Below are positions 7,714-17,600 of a stretch of 64,000 nt of DNA, piece after piece. The position numbers were made by a program, and so were the translations under genes. Every line of letters begins with the position of its first letter. The stretch's first letter is position 1. The notes below the pieces were generated by a model that was not told where the DNA came from, did no database searches, and saw only the letters and a program-made list of their open reading frames with translations. The DNA is from Aurantiacibacter sp. MUD11 (GTDB taxonomy: Bacteria; Pseudomonadota; Alphaproteobacteria; Sphingomonadales; Sphingomonadaceae), in contig NZ_CP114054.1 of assembly GCF_026967575.1 (NCBI RefSeq), forward strand, positions 1,798,001 to 1,862,000, given 5' to 3'.

Positions 7714-10700
7714 ATGGCCAAGCAGGGCGCCAAGAAGAGCGCATCGTCCAAAGCATTCGCAGACCTCACCAAGCCGGAACAGGGCTTCGCCGAAGTCCTG
7801 CGGGACCGGATCAGCGATTCGCTGCTGCCCGGTGAAACCCCGCTGTCGGGTGAGCGGCTGGACCAGGCCACCGGCTTCCTGATCGAGGCCGCCCGCCACC
7901 GCGAGGACGGCAAGCCTTCGATTCTCGTCCGCTCCGACGCCGATGGCCGCCGTTTCATGCGCATCGCCATCATCAACAAGGACATGCCCTTCCTGGTCGA
8001 TTCCATCGCCGCCGCCATGGCCGCGCGGGGACTCGCCATCGACGTGCTGGTGCACCCCGTGCTGCCGGTCCGCCGCAAGGACGGGGCGCTGGCCGACGTG
8101 CCCAAGGGCGAAGGCACGGGCGAGAAGAAGGAAAGCTGGGTCTATATCGAGACTGCGCGGATCGACGCCAAGGAGCGCCGCGCGCTCGAGGCGGACCTGC
8201 TGGCCGCCGTGCTCGACGTGCGCGCCGCGGTGGCCGACTGGCCGCTGATGCGCAGCGCCATGGAAGCAGATGCCGATCGCCTGCCCGATGCCGAAGGTGC
8301 CGCGCTGCTGCGCTGGCTGGCCGGCGGCATGCTGACCCAGCTCGGCCATGTCACCCGCACGCGTGACGGCAAGCAGACCGATGCCTTCGGCATTTGCCGC
8401 CGCTCCACGCCCGACCTGCTGGCCGAGGACGCCTTTGCCAAGGCCTTCGCCTGGTTCGACGGCGAGAACGGTGCGCCCGGCCGCGCGCCGCTGATCATCA
8501 AGGCCAACCGCCTGTCCAAGGTGCACCGCCACGTGCCGCTGGACCTGTTCATCGTGCCGCTGGTGGAAAAGGGCCGCGTCGAAGCGCTCTCGCTCCATGC
8601 CGGCGTCTGGACCAGCGCCGCGCTGGTCGCCGCGCCGGAATCGGTGCCGGTGCTGCGCCAGCAGCTGAAGACCATCATGGACCGGCTCGATTTCGCTCCC
8701 GGCGGACACGACTACAAGACGCTGGTCCATGCCTTCACCGCCCTGCCGCATGACCTGATCATCAGCTTCGGCGATGATGACATCACCCGCGTCGCCACGG
8801 CGATGATGGGCCTTGCCGACCGTCCGCGCCCGCGCGCCACGCTGGTGACCGCGCCGCTGGGCCGCCACGTCTTCGCCTTCATCTGGCTGCCGCGCGACAT
8901 GCTCTCCACCGCCGTGCGTCTGCAGGTGCAGGAGATGCTGGAGAGCCATACCGGCGCGCGCACGCTCGACTGGAGCCTGATGGTCGAGGGCGGCAACCTC
9001 GCCCTGTTGCGCTATGTCATGGACTTCCGCGGCAAGGGCGGCACGCCGGATAACGAAGCGGTCGACGCCTCGCTCACCACTATGCTGCGCGGCTGGAACG
9101 ATGCCGTGGAAGACGCCCTCGCCCGCAGCGAGGAGCCGAGCCGGGCCGCCGCGCTCGCCACCCGCTATGCCGGCAGCTTCCCCGCCTTCTACCGCACCAC
9201 CTACGGGCCGGAGGAAGCCGCTACCGACATCGGTCGCTTGCGCAATATGGCCGCCCGCGCCGAGTCCGAAGGGCTTAACCGCGACGTGCGCCTCTACCGC
9301 GTCGAGGCTGACGAGGCCGACCAGCTGCGCCTGAAGGTGTACCAGCACCACGGCGCGCTGCCGCTGTCCGATGCCGTGCCCGCGCTGGAGCACTTCGGCT
9401 TCCGCGTGATGTCCGAAATCCCCACCCGGCTTGAGGGCGAGGATGCCGGCACCATCCACGATTTCACCCTGCGCCTGCCCGCCGAGGTCTCGCAGCAGGA
9501 ACTGCTCGACCGTGCCGGCGACATCGAGGACGCGGTTTCCTGCGTGCTCAACGAGCTGGCCGAGGACGACGTCTTCAACCGGCTGGTGATCAAGTCCGGC
9601 CTGATCGCCAAGGAAGCCGACTGGCTGCGCGCCTTCTACCGCTACCTGCGGCAGTCCAACATCGCCTTCACCATCTACACGGTGGTGGATGCCCTGGCCG
9701 GCGCGCCGAAGGTGACGCGCGGCCTGATCGACCTGTTCGCCACGCTGCACGATCCCGCCTTCAAGGGTGACCGCACCAAGGCCGTGCAGGAGGTCAACGA
9801 AGCCATCAAGGCGGGGCTGGGCGAAGTCAGCGCGATCAACGACGACCGCATCCTGCGGCTCTACTGGTCGACCATGCGCGCCGTGCTGCGCACCAATGCC
9901 TTCGCCCCGGCGGCGGCCGATGCGCTGGCGTTCAAGCTCGATTCCAGCCTCGTGCCCGGCCTGCCCAAGCCCGTGCCGTGGCGCGAGATCTTCGTCTATT
10001 CGCGCCGGGTGGAAGGCATCCACCTGCGCGCCGGCCCCGTCGCCCGCGGCGGCCTGCGCTGGTCCGACCGGCGCGACGACTTCCGCACCGAAATCCTCGG
10101 CCTGATGAAGGCGCAGAAGGTGAAGAACGCCGTGATCGTGCCGACCGGCGCGAAAGGCGGCTTCTATCCCAAGCGCCTGCCCAACCCGGCGATCGACCGC
10201 GACGCCTGGTTCACCGAGGGCAAGGAAAGCTACAAGCTGTTCATCCGCACGCTGCTGTCGATCACCGACAACTACCGGGGCGACAAGGTCGTCCATCCGG
10301 ACAGCGTGGTGATCCACGACGGCGAGGACCCCTATTTCGTGGTCGCCGCCGACAAGGGCACGGCCACCTTCTCCGACACCGCCAACGCCATCGCCATCGA
10401 GCGTGATTTCTGGCTCGGCGACGCCTTCGCCAGCGGCGGCTCCAACGGCTATGACCACAAGGCCATGGGCATCACCGCCAAGGGCGCGTGGATTTCGGTG
10501 CAGCGGCACTTCCTCGAAATGGGCGTCGACGTGCAGCAGGAGCCCGTGCGCGTCGCGGGCTGCGGCGACATGTCGGGCGACGTGTTCGGCAACGGCATGC
10601 TGCTGTCGAAGGCGATCAAGCTGGTCGCCGCCTTCGACCACCGTCACATCTTCATCGATCCCGATCCCGATCCGGCCACCAGCTGGAAGGAACGCAAGCG

Positions 10701-12456
10701 GCTGTTCGACCTGCCCCGCTCCAGCTGGGCCGACTACGACACCAAGGTGATCAGCAAGGGCGGCGGCGTGTTCCCGCGCACCACCAAGCGTATCGAGCTG
10801 TCGAAGGCCGCCATGGCCGCGCTGGGCATGACCGAGGCGGACCTGAAGGACGGCGGCATCGATCCCGACAGCCTGATCTCGCTGGTGCTCAAGAGCCCGG
10901 TGGACCTGATCTGGTTCGGCGGCATCGGCACCTATGTGAAGAGCTCCGACGAGAGCCATGCCGAGGTGGGTGACCCGGCGAACGACAGCCTGCGCGTGAA
11001 TGCGGAAGACCTGCGCGCCAAGGTGATCGGCGAAGGCGCGAACCTGGGCATCACCCAGGCCGGCCGCATCGAGTTCGCCCTGAAGGGCGGGCGCATCAAC
11101 ACCGACTTCATCGACAATTCCGCCGGCGTCGACTGCTCGGACAACGAGGTGAACATCAAGATCGCCCTCGCTGCCGCGCGCACTTCCGGCCGCCTGTCCG
11201 AAGATCGTCGCAATGCCCTGCTGAAGGACATGACCGACGAGGTCGCCGAACTGGTGCTGGAGGACAACCGCCTGCAGGCGCTGGCGCTGTCGATTGCCGA
11301 ACAGGGCGGCAGCCGTGCGCTGGGTGCCCAGGCCCGGCTGATCGAGACGCTGGAGGAACTGGGCGGGCTCGACCGGCAGAACGAGGGCCTTGGCGATGCC
11401 GAGGACCTCAAGCGCCGCTCTGCCGATGGCAAGGGGCTGACCCGTCCCGAACTGGCCGTGCTGCTGTCGCATTCCAAGCTGGTGCTGCAGGATGCGGTGG
11501 AAGACAGCGCACTGGCGGGCGACGACGATGCCGATCCGCTGGTGCTGGGCGACTTCCCGCCGCAGATGCAGGAAAGCTTCCGCAAGCACGTGCTGGATCA
11601 CCGCCTGCGCAACGAGATCGTCGGCACGGTGGTGGCCAACACCATCGTCAACCGCATGGGCATGTTGCACCCGTTCGAACTGGCCGAGGAAGAAGGCGCC
11701 GGACTGGATGCCATCGGCGGCGGCTTCGTCGCAGCCAGTTCCCTGCTGGGCATGGCCGACATCTGGGACGCGCTGGACACGGCGGACATGCCGGAAACCG
11801 CGCGCCTGATGCTGTTCGACGAGGCGGCACTGGCCCTGCGTGGTCACATCGCCGACCTGCTGCGCGCGGGCGGGCACCATCATTCGCCATCCGACCTGCG
11901 CGAGGAAATCGCCCCGATGGTCGCCGAGCTGGTCGACAATGTCGACACCTTGCTGGGCGACGAGGCGCGCGCCCATGTCGAGGGCATCGCCGCCAACATG
12001 GTCGAGCAGGGTGCACCGGCCAAGCTGGCCGAAAGCGTCGCCCGGCTGTTCGCCATCGATGGCGTCATCGGCCTTGCCCGGCTGTCCAGCGAGACCGGGA
12101 TCAAGCCGGTGGAGCTAGCCAATGCCTTCATCGAACTCGGCGCCATGCTCGGCATCGACTGGGCGCAGTCGCGCGCCGCAGTCATGTCGCCGGCCGATCC
12201 GTGGGAACGGCTGCTGGTGGCCGGCCTCGCGCGCGATTTCCAGGCGATGCGCTTCGAATTCCTGCGCGGCCGCGCGCGCTCGAAGGACAAGGCGGCGAAG
12301 GACCCGTCGAGCCTGATCGCAGAGTGGGCGGAAGCCAACACGGCAGCGATCACGCAGTTCCGGCGCATGGTCTCGCGCGCCCAGGCGGCCACTCCGGTGG
12401 CCCCGGCCATGCTGGCGCAGATTGCCAGCCAGGCGCGCAACCTGTTGCAGGCCTAG
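7714..12456 (+). CDS. Large NAD-specific glutamate dehydrogenase (GDH-180 class)
   Basis: About 1580 aa, the expected length for the large bacterial NAD-GDH class. The N-terminal half contains ACT-like regulatory regions. The catalytic part is around residues 780-1150, with GGLRWSDRRDDFRTEI, then KNAVIVPTGAKGGF and the dinucleotide/active-site region VAGCGDMSGDVFGNGML. It converts glutamate to 2-oxoglutarate and ammonium with NAD, mainly for amino-acid catabolism. The ATG at 7714 is chosen because AGGAGGAGA lies about 10 bases before it. A short GGGATC/GATCCC hairpin (7670-7688) sits upstream. The huge open frame on the opposite strand is a codon-bias shadow. Confidence 0.96.
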   Translation: MAKQGAKKSASSKAFADLTKPEQGFAEVLRDRISDSLLPGETPLSGERLDQATGFLIEAARHREDGKPSILVRSDADGRRFMRIAIINKDMPFLVDSIAAAMAARGLAIDVLVHPVLPVRRKDGALADVPKGEGTGEKKESWVYIETARIDAKERRALEADLLAAVLDVRAAVADWPLMRSAMEADADRLPDAEGAALLRWLAGGMLTQLGHVTRTRDGKQTDAFGICRRSTPDLLAEDAFAKAFAWFDGENGAPGRAPLIIKANRLSKVHRHVPLDLFIVPLVEKGRVEALSLHAGVWTSAALVAAPESVPVLRQQLKTIMDRLDFAPGGHDYKTLVHAFTALPHDLIISFGDDDITRVATAMMGLADRPRPRATLVTAPLGRHVFAFIWLPRDMLSTAVRLQVQEMLESHTGARTLDWSLMVEGGNLALLRYVMDFRGKGGTPDNEAVDASLTTMLRGWNDAVEDALARSEEPSRAAALATRYAGSFPAFYRTTYGPEEAATDIGRLRNMAARAESEGLNRDVRLYRVEADEADQLRLKVYQHHGALPLSDAVPALEHFGFRVMSEIPTRLEGEDAGTIHDFTLRLPAEVSQQELLDRAGDIEDAVSCVLNELAEDDVFNRLVIKSGLIAKEADWLRAFYRYLRQSNIAFTIYTVVDALAGAPKVTRGLIDLFATLHDPAFKGDRTKAVQEVNEAIKAGLGEVSAINDDRILRLYWSTMRAVLRTNAFAPAAADALAFKLDSSLVPGLPKPVPWREIFVYSRRVEGIHLRAGPVARGGLRWSDRRDDFRTEILGLMKAQKVKNAVIVPTGAKGGFYPKRLPNPAIDRDAWFTEGKESYKLFIRTLLSITDNYRGDKVVHPDSVVIHDGEDPYFVVAADKGTATFSDTANAIAIERDFWLGDAFASGGSNGYDHKAMGITAKGAWISVQRHFLEMGVDVQQEPVRVAGCGDMSGDVFGNGMLLSKAIKLVAAFDHRHIFIDPDPDPATSWKERKRLFDLPRSSWADYDTKVISKGGGVFPRTTKRIELSKAAMAALGMTEADLKDGGIDPDSLISLVLKSPVDLIWFGGIGTYVKSSDESHAEVGDPANDSLRVNAEDLRAKVIGEGANLGITQAGRIEFALKGGRINTDFIDNSAGVDCSDNEVNIKIALAAARTSGRLSEDRRNALLKDMTDEVAELVLEDNRLQALALSIAEQGGSRALGAQARLIETLEELGGLDRQNEGLGDAEDLKRRSADGKGLTRPELAVLLSHSKLVLQDAVEDSALAGDDDADPLVLGDFPPQMQESFRKHVLDHRLRNEIVGTVVANTIVNRMGMLHPFELAEEEGAGLDAIGGGFVAASSLLGMADIWDALDTADMPETARLMLFDEAALALRGHIADLLRAGGHHHSPSDLREEIAPMVAELVDNVDTLLGDEARAHVEGIAANMVEQGAPAKLAESVARLFAIDGVIGLARLSSETGIKPVELANAFIELGAMLGIDWAQSRAAVMSPADPWERLLVAGLARDFQAMRFEFLRGRARSKDKAAKDPSSLIAEWAEANTAAITQFRRMVSRAQAATPVAPAMLAQIASQARNLLQA

Positions 12457-12517
12457 CGGCACGGTTCGGCTTTCCGCAACTTGACGCGGGGGGCGGTTCT
12501 GTCGCACCGACGACGCC

Positions 12518-13741
12518 ATGACAGCGTTTGACGTCGTAATCGTGGGGACCGGCCACGGCGGGGCACAAGCGGCCATCGCCTTGCGCCAATGCGGGTTCGA
12601 AGGCTCGATCCAGATGATCGGGAGGGATTCGCAGCCGCCCTACGAGCGTCCGCCGCTGTCGAAGGAATACCTTGCCGGCGACAAGCCGTTCGAGCGGATC
12701 ATGATCCGGCCGGAACAGTTCTGGGCCGACAAGCAGGTCGGCCTCAGCCTCGGGCAATCGGTCACCAGGGTCGATGCCGAAGCGCGCGAGGTGCACCTCG
12801 CCTCGGGTGAGCGCGTGGGATACGGACGGCTGATCTGGGCGGCGGGCGGCGACGCGCGGCGGCTCGACTGTCCCGGCTCGCACCTCGACGGAGTCCATGC
12901 CGTACGCGACAAGCGCGACGTCGATGCGCTGATGGCGGACCTGGAAGGCGGCGCGAAGCGCTTCGTCGTGGTCGGCGGTGGCTATATCGGCCTGGAAGCA
13001 GCGGCCGTGCTGCGCAAGCTGGGCTGCGAAGTCACCGTGATCGAGGCGATGGACCGGCTGCTCCCGCGCGTCGCGGGCGAGGACCTTTCCACCTTCTTTG
13101 CCGACGAACACCGCCGCCAGGGTGTGGACATCCGCCTCTCCGCCAAGGTCGAACGACTGGAAGGTCAGGATCGCGTGACCGGCGTGGTGCTGGATAATGG
13201 CGAGACGATTGCCTGCGACGCCGTCGTCGCCGGGATCGGTATCGTCCCCTCGGTCGGCCCGCTGATCGCGGCCGGGGCCGCCGGGGCGAACGGTGTCGAC
13301 GTGTCCTACACCTGTCACACCAGCCTGGAGAAGGTCTACGCCATCGGCGACTGCGCCGCACACGCCAATCCCTATGCCGACGGAGCGGTGATCCGCCTCG
13401 AGAGCGTGCAGAACGCGCACGACATGGCCACCACCGTCGCCAGGGCGATCTGCGGCGATCCGCAGCCCTACGACGCGTTGCCGTGGTTCTGGTCCAACCA
13501 GTACGACATCAAGCTGCAGACCGCCGGCCTCAGCATGGGGCATGACGCCACCGTGCTGCGCGGCGACCCGGCGGAGCGCAGTTTCTCGGTGATCTACCTG
13601 AAGGATGGCCGGGTGATCGCGGTCGACGCCGTGAACAAGACCAAGGACTACGTGCAGGGTCGCAAGCTGGTGGAAGCCCGGGCCGAGATCGAACCGGAAC
13701 TGCTGGCCGACACCGAGACTCCGCTCAAGGAGATGCTGTAA
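12518..13741 (+). CDS. FAD-dependent NAD(P)H:ferredoxin/rubredoxin reductase-like protein
   Basis: 407 aa. The FAD-binding [10 protein letters not shown] (GxGxxG) is at residues about 10-19, the NAD-binding [13 protein letters not shown] at about 148-160, and the second FAD motif VYAIGDCA at about 275-282. A C-terminal reductase domain contains the W-SNQYD-LQ pattern typical of ferredoxin reductases of P450 and dioxygenase systems. It would pass electrons from NAD(P)H to a small iron-sulfur protein; none is encoded nearby. Its 3' end overlaps the convergent queG gene by 17 bases. Confidence 0.9.
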   Translation: MTAFDVVIVGTGHGGAQAAIALRQCGFEGSIQMIGRDSQPPYERPPLSKEYLAGDKPFERIMIRPEQFWADKQVGLSLGQSVTRVDAEAREVHLASGERVGYGRLIWAAGGDARRLDCPGSHLDGVHAVRDKRDVDALMADLEGGAKRFVVVGGGYIGLEAAAVLRKLGCEVTVIEAMDRLLPRVAGEDLSTFFADEHRRQGVDIRLSAKVERLEGQDRVTGVVLDNGETIACDAVVAGIGIVPSVGPLIAAGAAGANGVDVSYTCHTSLEKVYAIGDCAAHANPYADGAVIRLESVQNAHDMATTVARAICGDPQPYDALPWFWSNQYDIKLQTAGLSMGHDATVLRGDPAERSFSVIYLKDGRVIAVDAVNKTKDYVQGRKLVEARAEIEPELLADTETPLKEML

Positions 13742-14774
13742 GCCTGGTCAGCGCCCAGTCGGCGGCTTCGGCCACGACCGGGTCCGGGTCTGCGGTCAGC
13801 GCCTCGACCTGTTCGCGCAGCGCGAGGTTACCACTATTCCCGGCAGCGATCAGGCAATTGCGCACGAACCGGTTGCGGCCAACCCGCTTGATCGGCGAGC
13901 CCGAGAACTTCGCCCGGAAGGCCGCATCATCCAGCGCCAGCAGCTCGGCCAGCGGCGGATCGACCAGCTCCTCGCGCGGGGCGAGCCTGGCGTGCCGCGC
14001 GGCGGTGTCGGCGAACTTGTTCCACGGGCAAACGGCCAGGCAATCGTCGCAGCCATAGATGCGACTGCCAATCGCCTCGCGAAATTCCTCCGGGATCGGG
14101 CCGTGGTGTTCGATCGTCAGGTAGGAAATGCAGCGGCGGGCATCCAGCCGGTAGGGCGCGGGAAAGGCATCGGTCGGGCAGGCATCCTGGCAGGCCCTGC
14201 ACGAACCGCAGCGATCCTCGTGGGGCGCGTCAGGCGACAGCTGGAGCGTGGTGTAGATCGCCCCCAGGAACAGCCAGTTGCCATGCTCGCGGCTGACGAG
14301 GTTGGTGTGCTTGCCTTGCCAGCCGATCCCCGCCGCCTGGCCCAGCGGCTTTTCCATCACCGGGGCGGTATCGACGAAGACCTTCAGCTCGGTTCCGGGG
14401 CGCTGCTCCACCAGCCAGCGCGCCAGCGCCTTCAGCGCCTTCTTCACCACGTCGTGATAGTCGCGCCCCTGCGCATAGACCGAGATCGTCGCCTCGCGCT
14501 CTGCCAGCGGATCGATGTCGGGGGCGTAGCTCATGCCCAGTGCGATCACGCTCTTCGCTGCCGGCCACATGCTTTGCGGGCCTTGCCGCACCTCGGCGCG
14601 GTCGTCCATCCAGCCCATCGAGCCGTGGAAGCCTTCATCCAGCCAATCATGCAGGCGTTCGGCGCGCAGCGGGTCATCCTCCGCCGCCGTGATTCCCACC
14701 GCGGCAAAGCCCAGTTCGCGCGCCTTGGCCTTCAGCGCATCCTCAAGCGAAAAGGTGTCTTGCGTGTTAACCAT
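13725..14774 (-). CDS. queG: Epoxyqueuosine reductase
   Basis: 349 aa. Two [4Fe-4S] clusters are indicated by [16 protein letters not shown] and [13 protein letters not shown], in the spacing of QueG. The N-terminal cobalamin-binding region and the [15 protein letters not shown] motif also fit. It reduces epoxyqueuosine to queuosine in tRNAs with GUN anticodons, the last step of Q biosynthesis, in the cytoplasm. The C-terminus has a HEAT-like segment (residues about 310-345). It runs convergent to the ferredoxin-reductase gene and divergent from the ABC transporter genes. Confidence 0.95.
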   Translation of the reverse strand: MVNTQDTFSLEDALKAKARELGFAAVGITAAEDDPLRAERLHDWLDEGFHGSMGWMDDRAEVRQGPQSMWPAAKSVIALGMSYAPDIDPLAEREATISVYAQGRDYHDVVKKALKALARWLVEQRPGTELKVFVDTAPVMEKPLGQAAGIGWQGKHTNLVSREHGNWLFLGAIYTTLQLSPDAPHEDRCGSCRACQDACPTDAFPAPYRLDARRCISYLTIEHHGPIPEEFREAIGSRIYGCDDCLAVCPWNKFADTAARHARLAPREELVDPPLAELLALDDAAFRAKFSGSPIKRVGRNRFVRNCLIAAGNSGNLALREQVEALTADPDPVVAEAADWALTRLTASP

Positions 14775-14819
14775 AAACCGGGATGCTTGCGTTCATTCCT
14801 CGGGGTTAGCGGATAGCGC

Positions 14820-15800
14820 ATGTACATGGCGACAGGTGAATTCAAACCGGGTGTGGACGCATCGCGCGACCTGGCAATCGAGGCCCGCGGGCTGGTCAAG
14901 CGTTTCGACGGCACGCTGGCTGTCGACGGGGTGGACATATCGGTGCCCGAAGGCGCGATCTACGGCATCCTCGGCCCCAACGGCGCGGGCAAGACCACGA
15001 CCCTGCGCATGCTGCTGGGCATCATCGATCCCGACGAAGGCTATCGCCGCGTGCTGGGGGCGGAAGACCCGCAGGATGTCGCCCGCCGCATCGGCTACCT
15101 GCCCGAGGAGCGCGGCCTCTACCCGGCGATGAAGGCCTACGAGGCAATTGCCTTCATGGGCGCATTGCGCGGCGTGCCGCTGGAACAGGGGCGCCAGCGC
15201 GGCAAGGAATTGCTGGAAGAACACGGCCTCTCGCACGCCATCGACCGGCAGATCCGCCAGTTGTCCAAGGGCATGGCGCAGACCGTGCAGCTGCTCGGCA
15301 CGCTGGTGCACGATCCGAAGCTGGTGGTGTTCGACGAGCCCTTCAGCGGGCTCGACGCGATTAACCAGGGCAAGCTGGAACAGCTGATCCGCGGACTGGC
15401 CGACAAGGGCACCACGGTGATCTTCTCTACCCACGTCATCGCCCATGCGGAGCGACTGTGCGAAGGCATCGCCATCATCGCCGGCGGCAAGGTACCCTTC
15501 GCCGGACGCGTCGACGAAGCGCGCGACCGCATCCCCGCACAGGTGCGGCTGGAAACGCGCAACCCTGACGGGCCGTGGCGCGCCGCCCTGCCGGAGAAGA
15601 CCCGGCGCGTGGGCGACTTCTGGAATTTCGCCCTGCCCGAAACCGGCGTCGAGCCGCTGCTGAAGGCGCTGATCGAAGGCGAGGCGGGAATTCTGTCGCT
15701 CTCCATCGAGCGGGCGGGCCTGCACGATGCCTTCGTCGCCATCGCCGGCGAGGCGGCCGCGCGCGACATGGTGACACAGGAATCGGGAGACGCAGCATGA
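14820..15800 (+). CDS. ABC transporter ATP-binding protein (NatA-like)
   Basis: 326 aa. Walker A GPNGAGKTT is at residues about 55-63, the signature is the degenerate QLSKGMAQ, Walker B LVVFDEPFSGLD is clear, and the H-loop is STHV. The last 80 residues form an extra C-terminal domain as in NatA/YhaQ-type ATPases. A second ATG at 14826 is also possible. It overlaps the permease gene by ATGA. Together they form a two-gene exporter; NatAB relatives are linked to sodium or drug efflux, but the substrate here is not known. Confidence 0.92.
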   Translation: MYMATGEFKPGVDASRDLAIEARGLVKRFDGTLAVDGVDISVPEGAIYGILGPNGAGKTTTLRMLLGIIDPDEGYRRVLGAEDPQDVARRIGYLPEERGLYPAMKAYEAIAFMGALRGVPLEQGRQRGKELLEEHGLSHAIDRQIRQLSKGMAQTVQLLGTLVHDPKLVVFDEPFSGLDAINQGKLEQLIRGLADKGTTVIFSTHVIAHAERLCEGIAIIAGGKVPFAGRVDEARDRIPAQVRLETRNPDGPWRAALPEKTRRVGDFWNFALPETGVEPLLKALIEGEAGILSLSIERAGLHDAFVAIAGEAAARDMVTQESGDAA

Positions 15801-17062
15801 GCGTGTCAGACAGCGCCAATCTCAAGGGCGGACGCCTCTCCATCTGGCGCGCGGCATTCGTGATCGCCCGGCGCGATTTCACGGCCATCCTGTTCAGCCG
15901 CGCCTTCATCTTCTTCCTGCTTGGGCCGCTGTTCCCGGTCGCCGTCATGGCGCTGGCGGGCGGTGTCGGCGCGCAGGTCCAGTCCGAGGCATCGGCCGCC
16001 GATGTCGGCGTTGCGATGGAGGCCGAGCATGTCGACGCCATGCTCGCCGCGCGCGACCGCGTAGCCGGGCTGGTCGGGCCAGCCGTGCCCGACATGGTAG
16101 CGCTGGAACGGCTCGAACCGGGCGAGGAATTCGATGCTGCCGCCGTGCTCGAGAGCCAGCAAGGCAGCCTGGCCGCCATCGTCACCGGCACGCCGGGAAA
16201 TCCGCAGCTCACCGGCACGCAGTCGCGCCTTTCGCGCTGGCGGGGCATTGTCGCACTGGTGGCGGGCGAAGCCGCCAGTCCCGGCGCGCAAAGCTATCCG
16301 CCGGTCTCCACCGTGGCCGTGCAGACCAGCGGCGCGTCGCAGAATTCCGGCCGCTTGCGCACGGCGCAGGGCGGGCAATTGCTGCTGTTCCTGCTGATCA
16401 TGCTGCTGGCCAGCATGGTGCTGTCCAACCTGGTGGAGGAGAAGGGCAACAAGATCATCGAGATTCTCGCCGCCGCCATCCCGATGGACGCGGTGTTCCT
16501 GGGCAAGCTGTTCGCCATGCTCGGCATCTCCGTCGTCGGCATCGCGGTGTGGGGCAGCACCGGTTTCGCGGTGCTGAGCGCGGGCGGCGTATCGCTGTCC
16601 GACTATGCCAATCCGGGCGTCGGCTGGCCGATGTTCTTCCTGCTGTTCGCCGCCTATTTCGGCATGGGCTACCTGCTGCTCGGCTCGATCTTCCTCGCCG
16701 TCGGCTCGCTGGCAACGACGGTGCGCGAGGTGCAGACGCTGTCGATGCCCGCCACCATGTTCCAGATCCTGGTGTTCTTCTTCGCCAGCCTGGCTGTAAC
16801 CGATCGGGGGGGATGGCTCGAATACACGTCCATGGCATTCCCCCTCAGCTCTCCCTTCGCCATGGTGGCGCGCGCAACGATGGACGAGGCCCTGTGGCCG
16901 CATCTCGTCGCCCTGGCGTGGCAGGCCCTGTGCGTGGCGGTGTTCATCCGTGCGGGCGCATCGCTGTTCCGCAAGCGGGTGATGAAGTCGGGACCGCAAG
17001 GCGTGAAGAAGCACCGTATTTGGTTCAGCTTGCGTCGACGCGCTTCCGAAGCTCAGGTGTGA
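15797..17062 (+). CDS. ABC transporter permease (NatB/YhaP-like)
   Basis: 421 aa. One N-terminal membrane segment (FSRAFIFFLLGPLFPVAVMAL) is followed by a large extracytoplasmic domain of about 150 residues and then five or so membrane segments from about residue 200. The motif SNLVEEKGNKIIEIL just after the first segment of the C-terminal bundle is characteristic of ABC2-type permeases of the NatB/YhaP family. It is translationally coupled to the ATPase gene. The protein forms the membrane half of the exporter; substrate unknown. Confidence 0.9.
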   Translation: MSVSDSANLKGGRLSIWRAAFVIARRDFTAILFSRAFIFFLLGPLFPVAVMALAGGVGAQVQSEASAADVGVAMEAEHVDAMLAARDRVAGLVGPAVPDMVALERLEPGEEFDAAAVLESQQGSLAAIVTGTPGNPQLTGTQSRLSRWRGIVALVAGEAASPGAQSYPPVSTVAVQTSGASQNSGRLRTAQGGQLLLFLLIMLLASMVLSNLVEEKGNKIIEILAAAIPMDAVFLGKLFAMLGISVVGIAVWGSTGFAVLSAGGVSLSDYANPGVGWPMFFLLFAAYFGMGYLLLGSIFLAVGSLATTVREVQTLSMPATMFQILVFFFASLAVTDRGGWLEYTSMAFPLSSPFAMVARATMDEALWPHLVALAWQALCVAVFIRAGASLFRKRVMKSGPQGVKKHRIWFSLRRRASEAQV

Positions 17063-17105
17063 ATGTTCAGGAACAGTTCCACCTCTGCTACATAGAAGAC
17101 GTGTC

Positions 17106-17600
17106 ATGACGAAAACCGCGACAGATCGCCGAACCGCCCTTGCCTGGCTTGGTGCCGGGGCATCCCTGCCCGTGCTGGCGGCCTGCGGCAGCGAGGCGCG
17201 CGCGCAAAGCTACCCGGTGTCCTATTCCGAGGCCGAGTGGCGCCGCCGCCTGACCGCGCAGCAGTTCCGCATCCTGCGCCAGGCAGGCACCGAACGGGCC
17301 TATACCTCACCGCTGAACGACGAGAGCCGCCGCGGCACCTATCACTGCGTGGGTTGCGGCAACCGCCTGTTCTCCAGTGCGCACAAGTACGACAGCGGCA
17401 CCGGCTGGCCCAGCTTCTGGCGCCCGATCGACGATGGCGCGGTCGGCTATTCGACCGATTACCTGCTGGGCTATCCGCGCACCGAAGAGCATTGCGCCGA
17501 TTGCGGCGGGCACCTCGGTCACCGGTTTAACGATGGTCCGCAGCCGACCGGGCACCGCCACTGCATCAACGGCGTGGCGCTGGATTTCCGCCCGGCCTAG
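17106..17600 (+). CDS. msrB: Peptide-methionine (R)-S-oxide reductase MsrB, Tat-type lipoprotein
   Basis: 164 aa. The N-terminus has a twin-arginine pattern (DRRTALAWLG, R8-R9) followed by a lipobox LAAC (C27), so export by Tat and lipidation are predicted. The MsrB domain follows, with zinc ligands CVGC and CADC, the SGTGWPSFW and GHLGH motifs and the catalytic cysteine in RHCINGVAL. It repairs methionine-R-sulfoxide in the cell envelope. Its stop shares CTAG with the convergent membrane-protein gene. Confidence 0.93.
   Translation: MTKTATDRRTALAWLGAGASLPVLAACGSEARAQSYPVSYSEAEWRRRLTAQQFRILRQAGTERAYTSPLNDESRRGTYHCVGCGNRLFSSAHKYDSGTGWPSFWRPIDDGAVGYSTDYLLGYPRTEEHCADCGGHLGHRFNDGPQPTGHRHCINGVALDFRPA

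Noticed and set aside
7576..11976. Very long open frame (about 1466 codons) on the minus strand opposite the glutamate dehydrogenase
   Set aside because: It is in a codon-bias shadow frame of a high-GC gene, has low-complexity His/Gln/Gly/Val-rich translation, and no domain is recognisable. The plus-strand GDH motifs are clear.
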